Below the pieces are notes generated by a model, which saw only the letters and a list, made by a program, of their open reading frames with translations, ran no database searches and was not told the DNA's origin. Both the position numbers and the translations under genes were made by a program. DNA of 38,278 bases. It comes from Eubacterium sp. Its GTDB lineage: Bacteria; Bacillota; Clostridia; Oscillospirales; Acutalibacteraceae. Positions 24,264 through 32,406 of the stretch are shown here, piece by piece; position 1 is the stretch's first letter; each line of letters opens with the position of its first letter. The stretch is from contig DVEP01000010.1 of NCBI GenBank assembly GCA_015655975.1, forward strand, positions 1 to 38,278. The letters are read 5' to 3'.

Positions 24264-25696
24264 TACACATTAATCTCCACATCAATACCTAAAAGGTCTT
24301 TATTTTCGTCCAAAATAGGTTTGATAACTTCATTCAGGAAGTCGGCAGTCTGCTCGGGAGCACGGCCCACGAAATTTTCAGGCTTCATTGCCGACATAAT
24401 TTCTTCTTTTGTCATATTGAAAGCAGGGTCAGCGGCAATTCGGTCAACAAGGTCATTTTTACCGCCTTCAACTTTAACAACATTGCCCGCAGCCATAGAA
24501 TGAGTACGGATTTTTTCGTGAAGTTCCTGTCTGTCTCCGCCTTTTTTAACAGCATCCATAAGGATATTTTCCGTTGCCATAAACGGCAATTCGCTCAAAA
24601 GACGAGCCTCAATAACTTTGGGGTAAACAACCAAACCGTTTGAAACATTGATAAGCAAGTCGAGAATGCCGTCAGTTGCAAGAAAAGCCTCTGCAACAGA
24701 AACACGCTTGTTTGCACTGTCGTCAAGAGTTCTTTCAAACCACTGTGCAGATGCAGTCCAAGCAGGGTTTAAAGCGTCTATCATTACATATCTTGAAAGC
24801 GACGCAATTCTCTCGCTTCTCATAGGGTTTCTCTTATATGCCATTGCCGACGAGCCGATTTGATTTTTCTCAAAAGGTTCTTCAATTTCTTTAAGATTTT
24901 GGAGAAGTCTTAAATCGTTTGAAAATTTGCAGGCGCTTTGAGCAATGAGCGCAAGTGAATTTACAACAATAGTGTCGAGTTTTCTTGCATAGGTCTGACC
25001 GCTTACGGGGAAACACTTTGAAAAGCCCATTTTTTCTGCAATTTTCTTGTCAAGCATTTTGCACTTTTCGTGGTCGCCGTCAAACAACTCTAAAAATGAA
25101 GCCTGAGTACCTGTTGTACCCTTTGAGCCGAGAAGCATAAGGCTGTCTATTGTATGACAGAGTTCTTCATAGTCAAGTACCAAGTCCATAAGCCAAAGAG
25201 TTGCCCTTTTACCTACTGTTGTAGGCTGAGCAGGCTGAAAATGAGTGAAGCCTAAACAAGGCATAGACTTATACTCGTCTGCAAATTTTGAAATTGTGTA
25301 AATAGCGTTTACAAGTTTTTTCTTGATGAGCAAAAGTCCTTCACGCATAGTGATGACATCTGTATTGTCTCCTACATAGCATGAAGTTGCACCCAAATGA
25401 ATGATTGGTTTTGCCTTCGGGCACTGAACACCGTAAGCGTAAACATGACTCATTACATCGTGTCTTACAAGTTTTTCACGCTCTTTTGCAACATCGTAGT
25501 TGATATCTTCTGCGTTTGCTTTGAGTTCATCTATTTGCTCCTGTGTAATGTCAAGACCGAGTTCTTTTTCGGACTCTGCAAGCGCAATCCAAAGTTTTCT
25601 CCAAGTTTTGAATTTGAAATCAGGAGAAAAAACATACTGCATTTCTTTGCTTGCATATCTTGCATTAAAAGGAGAATTGTATGTATTGTTTGCCAT
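24263..25696 (-). CDS. purB: Adenylosuccinate lyase
   Basis: A 477-residue member of the fumarase/aspartase superfamily. It performs two purine steps, SAICAR to AICAR plus fumarate and adenylosuccinate to AMP plus fumarate. The signature GSSAMAYKRNP is at 281-291 with the flexible catalytic serine loop, THFQPAQPTTVGKR at 151-164, and RHDVMSH at 79-85. The length and C-terminal extension match the longer, animal-like ADSL type found in many Clostridia. It starts inside the purC stop (TAATG). purC makes SAICAR, the first substrate of PurB. Confidence 0.96.
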   Translation of the reverse strand: MANNTYNSPFNARYASKEMQYVFSPDFKFKTWRKLWIALAESEKELGLDITQEQIDELKANAEDINYDVAKEREKLVRHDVMSHVYAYGVQCPKAKPIIHLGATSCYVGDNTDVITMREGLLLIKKKLVNAIYTISKFADEYKSMPCLGFTHFQPAQPTTVGKRATLWLMDLVLDYEELCHTIDSLMLLGSKGTTGTQASFLELFDGDHEKCKMLDKKIAEKMGFSKCFPVSGQTYARKLDTIVVNSLALIAQSACKFSNDLRLLQNLKEIEEPFEKNQIGSSAMAYKRNPMRSERIASLSRYVMIDALNPAWTASAQWFERTLDDSANKRVSVAEAFLATDGILDLLINVSNGLVVYPKVIEARLLSELPFMATENILMDAVKKGGDRQELHEKIRTHSMAAGNVVKVEGGKNDLVDRIAADPAFNMTKEEIMSAMKPENFVGRAPEQTADFLNEVIKPILDENKDLLGIDVEINV

Positions 25697-26406
25697 TAGT
25701 TAAGCCCTACTCTCTTCATCATTTCTGCATAAGCGTCTTCAACTTTGCCGAGGTCTCTGCGAAAACGGTCTTTGTCGAGTTTTTCGTGAGTTTCAATATC
25801 CCAAAAACGACAGGTGTCGGGGCTGATTTCGTCTGCAAGCACGATTGTGCCGTCGGCTGTTTTGCCGAACTCAAGTTTGAAGTCAATGAGTTCTACACCG
25901 ATTGATTTAAAATATTCTTTAAGAACTTCGTTGATTTTAAATGCCATTTCCGTGATTGTGTCAACATCTTCTTTTGTTGCAAAGCCACATGAAATAGCAT
26001 GATAGGAGTTGATGAGCGGGTCGCCGAGTTCGTCGTCTTTGTAAGAAAATTCAAGTGAAGGAGCAGTAAAGTCCATACCTTCTTCAAGACCGAGTCTTTT
26101 ACAGATTGAGCCTGCCGCTCTGTTTCTGATGATTACTTCAAGAGGAACAATTTTCACTTTTTTAACAAGTGTTTCACGGTCACTGAGTTCTTCGACAAAG
26201 TGAGTCGGAACACCGTTTTTTTCAAGAAGCTGCATAAGGTAATTGCTCATTTTATTGTTTACAACACCTTTGCCGGCAATAGTGCCTTTTTTAAGTCCGT
26301 TAAAAGCAGTTGCATCGTCTTTGTAGTCAACGATTACAAGATTTGCGTCGTCTGTTGCAAAAACTTTCTTTGCTTTTCCTTCATATAACTGTTCTTTCTT
26401 TTCCAT
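25696..26406 (-). CDS. purC: SAICAR synthetase
   Basis: 236 residues, phosphoribosylaminoimidazole-succinocarboxamide synthase, joining CAIR with aspartate using ATP. Family motifs are LYEGKAKKVFAT at the N-terminus, GKGVVNNKMSNYLM, ELIDFKLEFGK, and LADEISPDTCRFWD. The length is that of the short bacterial type. AGGAGG sits 7 nt before the ATG. It lies 88 nt after dapF, with no clear promoter, purine riboswitch or terminator in between. Confidence 0.96.
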   Translation of the reverse strand: MEKKEQLYEGKAKKVFATDDANLVIVDYKDDATAFNGLKKGTIAGKGVVNNKMSNYLMQLLEKNGVPTHFVEELSDRETLVKKVKIVPLEVIIRNRAAGSICKRLGLEEGMDFTAPSLEFSYKDDELGDPLINSYHAISCGFATKEDVDTITEMAFKINEVLKEYFKSIGVELIDFKLEFGKTADGTIVLADEISPDTCRFWDIETHEKLDKDRFRRDLGKVEDAYAEMMKRVGLN

Positions 26407-26494
26407 TTGATTTTCCTCCTAAGATTTTTAGAATTCTTTATAAAAATATTTTAAAACTAAAATATATTAAACAAAATTAAACAATCAAAAATAA

Positions 26495-27340
26495 TCAAAC
26501 TTCAATTTCGCCGTTAAATACTGTTTCGGCAGGACCTGTCATATACACACTGTCGCCCTCTTTTTGACTCCATTCAATTTTCAAATCTCCGCCGAGCAAT
26601 TTTATGGTTACTTCATTGTCAGCAAGTCCGCAAAGCATAGCGGCAACGGCAGTAGCACAACTTCCTGTACCGCACGCCAATGTTTCGCCCGTGCCACGCT
26701 CCCAAACACGCATCTCAATAGTTTTTCTGTCAATCACTCTTGCAAACTCTGCGTTTACTCTTTGAGGGAAACGACTGTGGCTTTCAAATGCTTTGCCCAC
26801 TGTTTCAAGCGGAAAATCCAAAACACTTTGGTCAATAAACACAACACTGTGAGGATTGCCCATAGACACGCAGGTTGTCTCGTATGTCTTTTTGAGCACT
26901 TCGATAGGCTCTTTCACGGCAATTTCTTTGTCGCAGACAAACGGCACTTCACTGCACTTCAATATCGGCGCGCCCATATCGACCCTGATTGTCTTTACTT
27001 TATTGTCTTTTTCATCAACATTGAGCTGAAGTTTTTTAACAGAACCCATACTCTCTACCGTAATGTCCGTTTTGTCCGTAAGTCCGAAATCGTAAACATA
27101 TTTTCCGACACACCTTACACCGTTTCCGCACATTTCCGAGCGAGTACCGTCTGCGTTGTACATTTTCATTTCAAAATCGGCTTTTTCAGACGGATTTATG
27201 ATTATCATACCGTCCGAACCGATACCGAAATGCCTGTCCGAAACTTTAACGGCAGCCGCCTTTTCATCTGCAATTTTTTCTTCAAACCCGTTGACATAAA
27301 CATAGTCGTTTCCGCAGCCCTGCATTTTTGTAAATTTCAA
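26495..27340 (-). CDS. dapF: Diaminopimelate epimerase
   Basis: 281 residues. It interconverts LL- and meso-diaminopimelate for lysine and peptidoglycan. Both catalytic cysteines are present in their motifs: C71 in EMCGNGVRC and C223 in TLACGTGSCATA. I chose TTG 27340 because AGAGG lies 8 nt upstream and the product then begins MKFTKMQGCGNDYV as in the family; GTG 27349 overlaps the ribosome site itself. It lies 14 nt after the ANTAR gene stop, so both are probably on one transcript. Confidence 0.95.
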   Translation of the reverse strand: MKFTKMQGCGNDYVYVNGFEEKIADEKAAAVKVSDRHFGIGSDGMIIINPSEKADFEMKMYNADGTRSEMCGNGVRCVGKYVYDFGLTDKTDITVESMGSVKKLQLNVDEKDNKVKTIRVDMGAPILKCSEVPFVCDKEIAVKEPIEVLKKTYETTCVSMGNPHSVVFIDQSVLDFPLETVGKAFESHSRFPQRVNAEFARVIDRKTIEMRVWERGTGETLACGTGSCATAVAAMLCGLADNEVTIKLLGGDLKIEWSQKEGDSVYMTGPAETVFNGEIEV

Positions 27341-27354
27341 AACAAACACCTCTT

Positions 27355-27870
27355 TTAAATGACTTCTTCTATAATTTCAGAACTGACAACGGCAATTTTT
27401 TTGCCTGTTATCATACTTTGATTTTGTAAAAATTTGTGAGCCTGAGCCTCTGTAAAACCCTTTGTCTGCATTAAAATATGCTTTGCTTTTGACACAATCT
27501 CACTCTCGTTGTCCGAGCGTTCGGTAAAACCTGCCGTACTTGAAACAAGCACCGAAACGGTGTCAAGAAACTCGTCGCAGTTGAGCGGCAGATTGAAACT
27601 GACCAGATTACTCATATAACTTTCTTCGCCGTTTTTACTGAGCGAAACCACATCGAAACCAAAAGGCAGTTTTTCGGCAAGTTCAACAGAACTCATATCG
27701 CTCAAAACAGAAGCGCAAACTATAACGCCGCCGTTCATCTGCGCCGAAATACCGAGAGCAGTTGCGCCGAGCGCACAAATGTGTGAAACATGGTAGCCGT
27801 TGCTTTCAAGAACATTTCTTAAAAACATTGCCGTTTTCTTGACAGGATAAACAACTATAATGTCTTTCAT
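27355..27870 (-). CDS. ANTAR-domain RNA-binding regulator with degenerate receiver
   Basis: 171 residues. The C-terminal ~55 residues form an ANTAR domain (EIVSKAKHILMQTKGFTEAQ, then AHKFLQNQSMITGKKI), which binds twin-hairpin RNA to prevent transcription termination. The N-terminal ~110 residues have the length and strand/helix pattern of a response-regulator receiver, but the acidic pair at the start is replaced (IVVYPVKK) and the phospho-Asp position reads VIVCAS. It therefore looks unable to be phosphorylated. Its RNA targets are not visible in this window. It has its own promoter and is divergent from glgB. Confidence 0.82.
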   Translation of the reverse strand: MKDIIVVYPVKKTAMFLRNVLESNGYHVSHICALGATALGISAQMNGGVIVCASVLSDMSSVELAEKLPFGFDVVSLSKNGEESYMSNLVSFNLPLNCDEFLDTVSVLVSSTAGFTERSDNESEIVSKAKHILMQTKGFTEAQAHKFLQNQSMITGKKIAVVSSEIIEEVI

Positions 27871-27901
27871 TCACTTTTACACAGCCTTCCGATTTGGTTT
27901 T

Positions 27902-27931
27902 ATTATAACATATTAATTATATTTCAAGCAA
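27902..27931 (-). promoter_or_regulatory. Promoter of the ANTAR-dapF-pur unit
   Basis: Minus strand: TTGCTT (27931-27926), 18-bp spacer, TATAAT (27907-27902). Start near 27895, leader about 25 nt. Confidence 0.5.
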
Positions 27932-28063
27932 TAGAAATATATAATAAATATCACAAAACCATACATATTGTACTGTGCAGGTATTAAATGTATTTTTTGC
28001 AACAACTTGAACAGATTTTGACAAATTTCTCAAAATTCTTGTAACAAAATAACCAAATAGTGC

Positions 28064-28092
28064 TTGAATTTTTTATTCTGCAATGTTAAAAT
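28064..28092 (+). promoter_or_regulatory. Promoter of the glg operon
   Basis: TTGAAT (28064-28069), 17-bp spacer, TAAAAT (28087-28092). The leader (about 28099-28166) contains a perfect AT-rich inverted repeat, ATATATTTT (28128-28136) / AAAATATAT (28139-28147), possibly an operator. There is no terminator or ANTAR twin-hairpin in it. Confidence 0.55.
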
Positions 28093-28166
28093 GAAAACAG
28101 ATAATCAGGGTAATAGTATTTTTACACATATATTTTTCAAAATATATCGTAAGTAAGGAGTTTAAA

Positions 28167-30050
28167 ATGGCAGTTATACCAAAAGATTATGAGTTTCCGA
28201 TTTACCTTTTTCACAGCGGTACAAATTCAGAGGCATACCGATTTCTCGGTTGCCATAAAATCAACGGTGACAGATACGCTTTCAGAGTATGGGCTCCTCA
28301 CGCAGTAGCAATATCTGTTTGCGGTGATTTCAATAATTGGGACGAAAACGAAGACCCGATGAAGCGTCTCAACAAAGAAGGGTTGTGGGAGGCTGTCATT
28401 GACGGTGTCAAACAATTTGACTGCTACAAGTACGCAATCACAACGACAAGCGGAAAAGTCATTATGAAATCTGACCCATACGCTTTTCACAGCGAAACAA
28501 GACCGCAGACAGCCAGCAAGGTTTACGAACTCGGAAACTATAAATGGCACGACAAAAAGTGGTTTGATTCGCGCAACAATTCCGATATCCTTAAAAGGCC
28601 CGTAAATATTTACGAAGTTCATTTTGCTTCGTGGAAACAGCGCGAGGACGGTTCTTTGCTTTCATACAGAGAAATGGCAAAAGAACTTGTGCCGTATGTA
28701 AAAAATATGGGCTACACACACATAGAATTGCTTCCGATTATGGAGTTTCCGTACGACGGCTCGTGGGGGTATCAGGTTACAGGCTATTTCGCACCTACTT
28801 CAAGGTTTGGCACGCCCGAAGACTTAATGTACTTTGTTGACGAGTGCCACAAAGCAGGAATAGGAGTGATTTTAGACTGGGTGCCTGCACACTTTCCGAA
28901 AGACGCTCACGGACTTTACGAATTTGACGGTCAGTGCCTTTACGAGTACCAGGACCTGAGAAAAGGCGAGCACAAAGAATGGGGTACAAGAGTCTTCGAC
29001 TACTCAAAAGAAGAAGTTCGTTCATTTTTGATTTCCTCTGCTGTATATTGGGTTAAAGAATACCATTTTGACGGCTTGCGTGTTGACGCCGTTGCAAGCA
29101 TGCTCTACCTTGACTACGGTCGGAAAGACGGCGAATGGGTACCAAACAAAAACGGCGGAAATGAAAACCTTGAGGCAGTAGAGTTCCTGAAACAACTCAA
29201 CACGGCAGTATTTAAAGCACAGCCGTCGGCTATGATGATTGCAGAGGAATCTACTGCTTGGCCGATGATTACAATGCCGCCCGATGTAGGCGGACTCGGT
29301 TTCAACTTCAAATGGAATATGGGCTGGATGAACGATATGCTCCGCTACACATCGCTCGACCCTCTCTTCAGAAAAAACAACCACGACTGTGTTACATTCA
29401 GTTTCTTCTATGCTTTTTCCGAGAACTTTATCTTGCCCATCAGCCACGATGAAGTTGTACACGGTAAGTGTTCGCTGATAGGTAAAATGCCGGGCGAGTA
29501 TGATATGAAATTTGACGGTATGCGACTGTTTTTAGCATATATGACAGCCCACCCGGGTAAAAAACTTCTCTTTATGGGCACAGAGTTCGGTCAATTCAAA
29601 GAATGGGACTACAAAACAGGTCTTGACTGGCTTTTGCTTGACTATGAAAAGCACAGAAAATTGCAGGGCTTTGTCAAAGAACTCAATGAATTTTACAAAA
29701 ATTCACCTGCTTTTTGGCAAAACGATTACAGTTGGGACGGTTTTCAATGGATTTCAAGCGACGACAATCAAAACTCCGTCATTGCTTTCAGACGAATTGA
29801 CGACGACAAAAAAGAGGTCATTTCAGCATTTAACTTCACACCCGTAAGCCACGACAAATATCGTATAGGCGTACCCAAGCAAGGAACTTACAAAGTTGTG
29901 TTTGATACCTCTTTAAAGAAGTTCGGCGGAGAAAAGGCAAGACTCAGCGGAACATACAAGACAAAAAAGAAACAAATGCACGGCTATGACTACTGCATTG
30001 ATATAAAACTAAACGGACTGAGCGCTGTTTATATTGAAAAAATAAAGTAA
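28167..30050 (+). CDS. glgB: 1,4-alpha-glucan branching enzyme GlgB
   Basis: 627 residues. It makes alpha-1,6 branches in glycogen. A CBM48-type domain (about 20-110, FRVWAPHAVAISVCGDFNNW) is followed by a GH13 catalytic barrel: nucleophile D307 in GLRVDAVASM, acid/base E360 in IAEEST, third Asp D428 in ISHDEVVHGK. The spacing (53 and 121 residues) equals that of E. coli GlgB D405/E458/D526. The protein lacks the extra ~100-residue N1 domain of E. coli. A C-terminal beta domain follows. AAGGAG lies 8 nt before the ATG. It heads glgB-C-D-A. Confidence 0.97.
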   Translation: MAVIPKDYEFPIYLFHSGTNSEAYRFLGCHKINGDRYAFRVWAPHAVAISVCGDFNNWDENEDPMKRLNKEGLWEAVIDGVKQFDCYKYAITTTSGKVIMKSDPYAFHSETRPQTASKVYELGNYKWHDKKWFDSRNNSDILKRPVNIYEVHFASWKQREDGSLLSYREMAKELVPYVKNMGYTHIELLPIMEFPYDGSWGYQVTGYFAPTSRFGTPEDLMYFVDECHKAGIGVILDWVPAHFPKDAHGLYEFDGQCLYEYQDLRKGEHKEWGTRVFDYSKEEVRSFLISSAVYWVKEYHFDGLRVDAVASMLYLDYGRKDGEWVPNKNGGNENLEAVEFLKQLNTAVFKAQPSAMMIAEESTAWPMITMPPDVGGLGFNFKWNMGWMNDMLRYTSLDPLFRKNNHDCVTFSFFYAFSENFILPISHDEVVHGKCSLIGKMPGEYDMKFDGMRLFLAYMTAHPGKKLLFMGTEFGQFKEWDYKTGLDWLLLDYEKHRKLQGFVKELNEFYKNSPAFWQNDYSWDGFQWISSDDNQNSVIAFRRIDDDKKEVISAFNFTPVSHDKYRIGVPKQGTYKVVFDTSLKKFGGEKARLSGTYKTKKKQMHGYDYCIDIKLNGLSAVYIEKIK

Positions 30051-30063
30051 CGGAGGAAAACTT

Positions 30064-31272
30064 ATGGCTAATAAAACAAGTGTTGTGGCAATGCTCTTGG
30101 CAGGCGGCCAGGGCAGCAGACTCGGTGTTTTAACAAAAAACATAGCAAAGCCTGCTGTTCCGTACGGCGGAAAATACAGAATCATCGACTTCCCGCTTTC
30201 AAACTGCTCAAACAGCGGTATCTACACAGTCGGCGTACTCACTCAGTACCAGCCTCTTGAATTAAACGATTATTTAGGAAACGGTCAGCCTTGGGACCTT
30301 GACAGAATGAAAGGCGGAGTACATATACTTTCGCCGTACGAAGCAATCGGCGGCGCAAAATGGTACAAAGGCACTGCAAACGCAATCTATCAAAACATTA
30401 CTTTCATCGAAAAGTACGACCCTGAATATGTTGTGATTTTGTCGGGCGACCATATTTATAAAATGGACTATTCAAAAATGATAGATTTCCACAAGAAAAA
30501 CAACGCAGACTGCACCATAGCAGTGCTTGAAGTTCCGTGGGAAGAAGCAAGCCGTTTCGGAATTTTAGCAACAGATGAAAACAACAAGATATATGAATTT
30601 GCAGAAAAACCAAAAGAGCCGAAAAGCAACAAAGCCTCTATGGGCGTGTATGTTTTCAGTTGGAACAAATTGAAAAAATACCTCATTCAAGACGAAAACA
30701 CAGAAGGTTCAAGCAACGATTTCGGCAAAAACATCATACCGTCAATGCTCGACGCAGGCGAAAGAATGTTTGCTTTTCCGTTTAAAGGATATTGGAAAGA
30801 TGTCGGAACAATAGCGTCTTTATGGGAGGCAAATCTCGACATCATCAACCCAAATGTTGACCTCGACCTTTCCGATACAAGTTGGAAAATTTACAGCAGA
30901 GCACCCGAAGCTCCCCCGCACTACATAGGCGAAAACGCAAAAGTTGAAAATTCTTCGGTAAGCAAAGGTTGTGAAATAGACGGCAATGTTGATTACAGCG
31001 TAATTTTCTCAAATGTTACTATTGAGGAAGGCGCAGATGTAAGATATTCTGTAATTATGCCCGGCGCAACAGTTAAAAAAGGCGCAAAAGTTTACTACTC
31101 TATAATTGCCAAAAATGCCGTAATTGAAGAAAATGCAAAAATCGGCGAAATCCCCGAACAACTCGACAACCCTGAAGATTGGGGAATTGCAGTTGTCGGC
31201 TCAAAAGCAAAAATAACACAGGGCAAATATATTGAGCCAAACAGAATGATAGCATCAGGCGAGGAGGTTTGA
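30064..31272 (+). CDS. glgC: Glucose-1-phosphate adenylyltransferase, catalytic GlgC
   Basis: 402 residues, making ADP-glucose from ATP and glucose-1-phosphate. The nucleotide-binding loop LAGGQGSRLGVLT (residues 12-24) and the following KPAVPYGGKYRIIDFPL are intact. LSGDHIYKMDY holds the catalytic Asp and FAEKPKEP the substrate-binding Lys. A C-terminal left-handed beta helix follows (GAKVYYSIIAKNAVIEENAK). GGAGG lies 7 nt before the ATG. It pairs with GlgD encoded next; in Firmicutes the two subunits form the active enzyme. Confidence 0.97.
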   Translation: MANKTSVVAMLLAGGQGSRLGVLTKNIAKPAVPYGGKYRIIDFPLSNCSNSGIYTVGVLTQYQPLELNDYLGNGQPWDLDRMKGGVHILSPYEAIGGAKWYKGTANAIYQNITFIEKYDPEYVVILSGDHIYKMDYSKMIDFHKKNNADCTIAVLEVPWEEASRFGILATDENNKIYEFAEKPKEPKSNKASMGVYVFSWNKLKKYLIQDENTEGSSNDFGKNIIPSMLDAGERMFAFPFKGYWKDVGTIASLWEANLDIINPNVDLDLSDTSWKIYSRAPEAPPHYIGENAKVENSSVSKGCEIDGNVDYSVIFSNVTIEEGADVRYSVIMPGATVKKGAKVYYSIIAKNAVIEENAKIGEIPEQLDNPEDWGIAVVGSKAKITQGKYIEPNRMIASGEEV

Positions 31273-31274
31273 AT

Positions 31275-32396
31275 ATGAACGGAAAAAATGTACTCGGAAT
31301 CATTTTTGCAAATGCTCACGAAGAAGCGCTCAGCACACTTACCGAAATGAGAACAATGGGCAGTGTTCCTTTTCTGTCAAGATACCGTCTTATTGACTTT
31401 CCGCTTTCAAATATGGTAGAAAGCGGAATTACAAAAGTCGGAGTAATAACAAACCTGAACTTCCGTTCACTTATGGACCATGTAGGTATGGGCAAGCCGT
31501 GGGATTTGAGCAGAAAAACAGACGGTCTGTACATACTGCCTCCGTTTTCAAGCAACAATGTTTCAATGTGGGGAAATCAGATAGACGCAATTTACGGAAA
31601 TATCGGTTTTTTCCACCATTCAAACCAAGAATATGTACTTTTGACTGACTGCAATACCGTTACAAGTCTTGACTACAATCTTTTGTTTGAGCAACACGAG
31701 AACACAGGTGCAGATATAACAATAGTCGGCGTCAAGGGTAAAAAACCGTGCAAAATACATTCAACGCTTGTTTTTGACAAAATAGAAGACGACGGCAGAA
31801 TTACCGAAATGAGTTTTGACAAAGATTGCGATGATGAAGTGATTTACAGTTCAAATGTGATTTTGATGAAAAAATATTTGCTTGAAAGCCTTGTTTCATC
31901 CGCACACGCAAGCAACAAAGTTTCTTTTCAGAGAAGCGTAATTATGTCAAATTTGAGCAATTTAAAAATCTATTCCTATATTCCCGAAAATTGCTTTGCA
32001 AGAACTATTGACTCTATTCAAAGTTACTACAATATCTCAATGTCTTTGCTTTACAAAGAAAACAGAAAGCGCCTTTTCTCGCCTCTGCCTATTTATACTA
32101 AAGAGCGCGACGATATGCCTACTCTCTACGGAGTTGACTCAAAAGTTTCCAACTCGCTTGTTGCAGACGGATGTAAAATTGACGGTATTGTCGAAAACTG
32201 CATTTTATTCAAGGGCGTTACCGTTGAAGATGGCGCAGTAGTCAGAAACTCAATCATAATGCAAGATTCAATCATTGGTAAAAATGCAAAAATAAACTGC
32301 GTAATTGCAGACAAAGATGTGCTGATACGAAACGGAGTTGAACTCAGCGGAGCAATTTCTTTCCCCGTTTCTTTGAGCAAAGGCACACGGGTTTGA
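31275..32396 (+). CDS. glgD: GlgD subunit of ADP-glucose pyrophosphorylase
   Basis: 373 residues, homologous to GlgC but with the nucleotide loop degenerate (IIFANAHEEALSTLTEMRT instead of the Gly-rich loop), as in Firmicutes GlgD, the regulatory/stabilising subunit that is inactive alone. RLIDFPLSNMVESGI and the C-terminal beta-helix (GCKIDGIVENCILFKGVT-like) are kept. I use ATG 31275, with GGAGG (31263-31267) 7 nt upstream; TTG 31269 is too close. The gene starts 2 nt after the glgC stop. Confidence 0.93.
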   Translation: MNGKNVLGIIFANAHEEALSTLTEMRTMGSVPFLSRYRLIDFPLSNMVESGITKVGVITNLNFRSLMDHVGMGKPWDLSRKTDGLYILPPFSSNNVSMWGNQIDAIYGNIGFFHHSNQEYVLLTDCNTVTSLDYNLLFEQHENTGADITIVGVKGKKPCKIHSTLVFDKIEDDGRITEMSFDKDCDDEVIYSSNVILMKKYLLESLVSSAHASNKVSFQRSVIMSNLSNLKIYSYIPENCFARTIDSIQSYYNISMSLLYKENRKRLFSPLPIYTKERDDMPTLYGVDSKVSNSLVADGCKIDGIVENCILFKGVTVEDGAVVRNSIIMQDSIIGKNAKINCVIADKDVLIRNGVELSGAISFPVSLSKGTRV

Positions 32397-32406
32397 GGAG
32401 GATAAA

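Noticed and set aside
26407..26494. Possible purine riboswitch or separate promoter before purC
   Set aside because: The 88-bp gap is AT-rich with no aptamer-like pairing and only weak -35/-10 matches.
26564..27358. 264-codon plus-strand frame opposite dapF
   Set aside because: Antisense shadow. The dapF cysteine motifs and ribosome site on the minus strand are clear.
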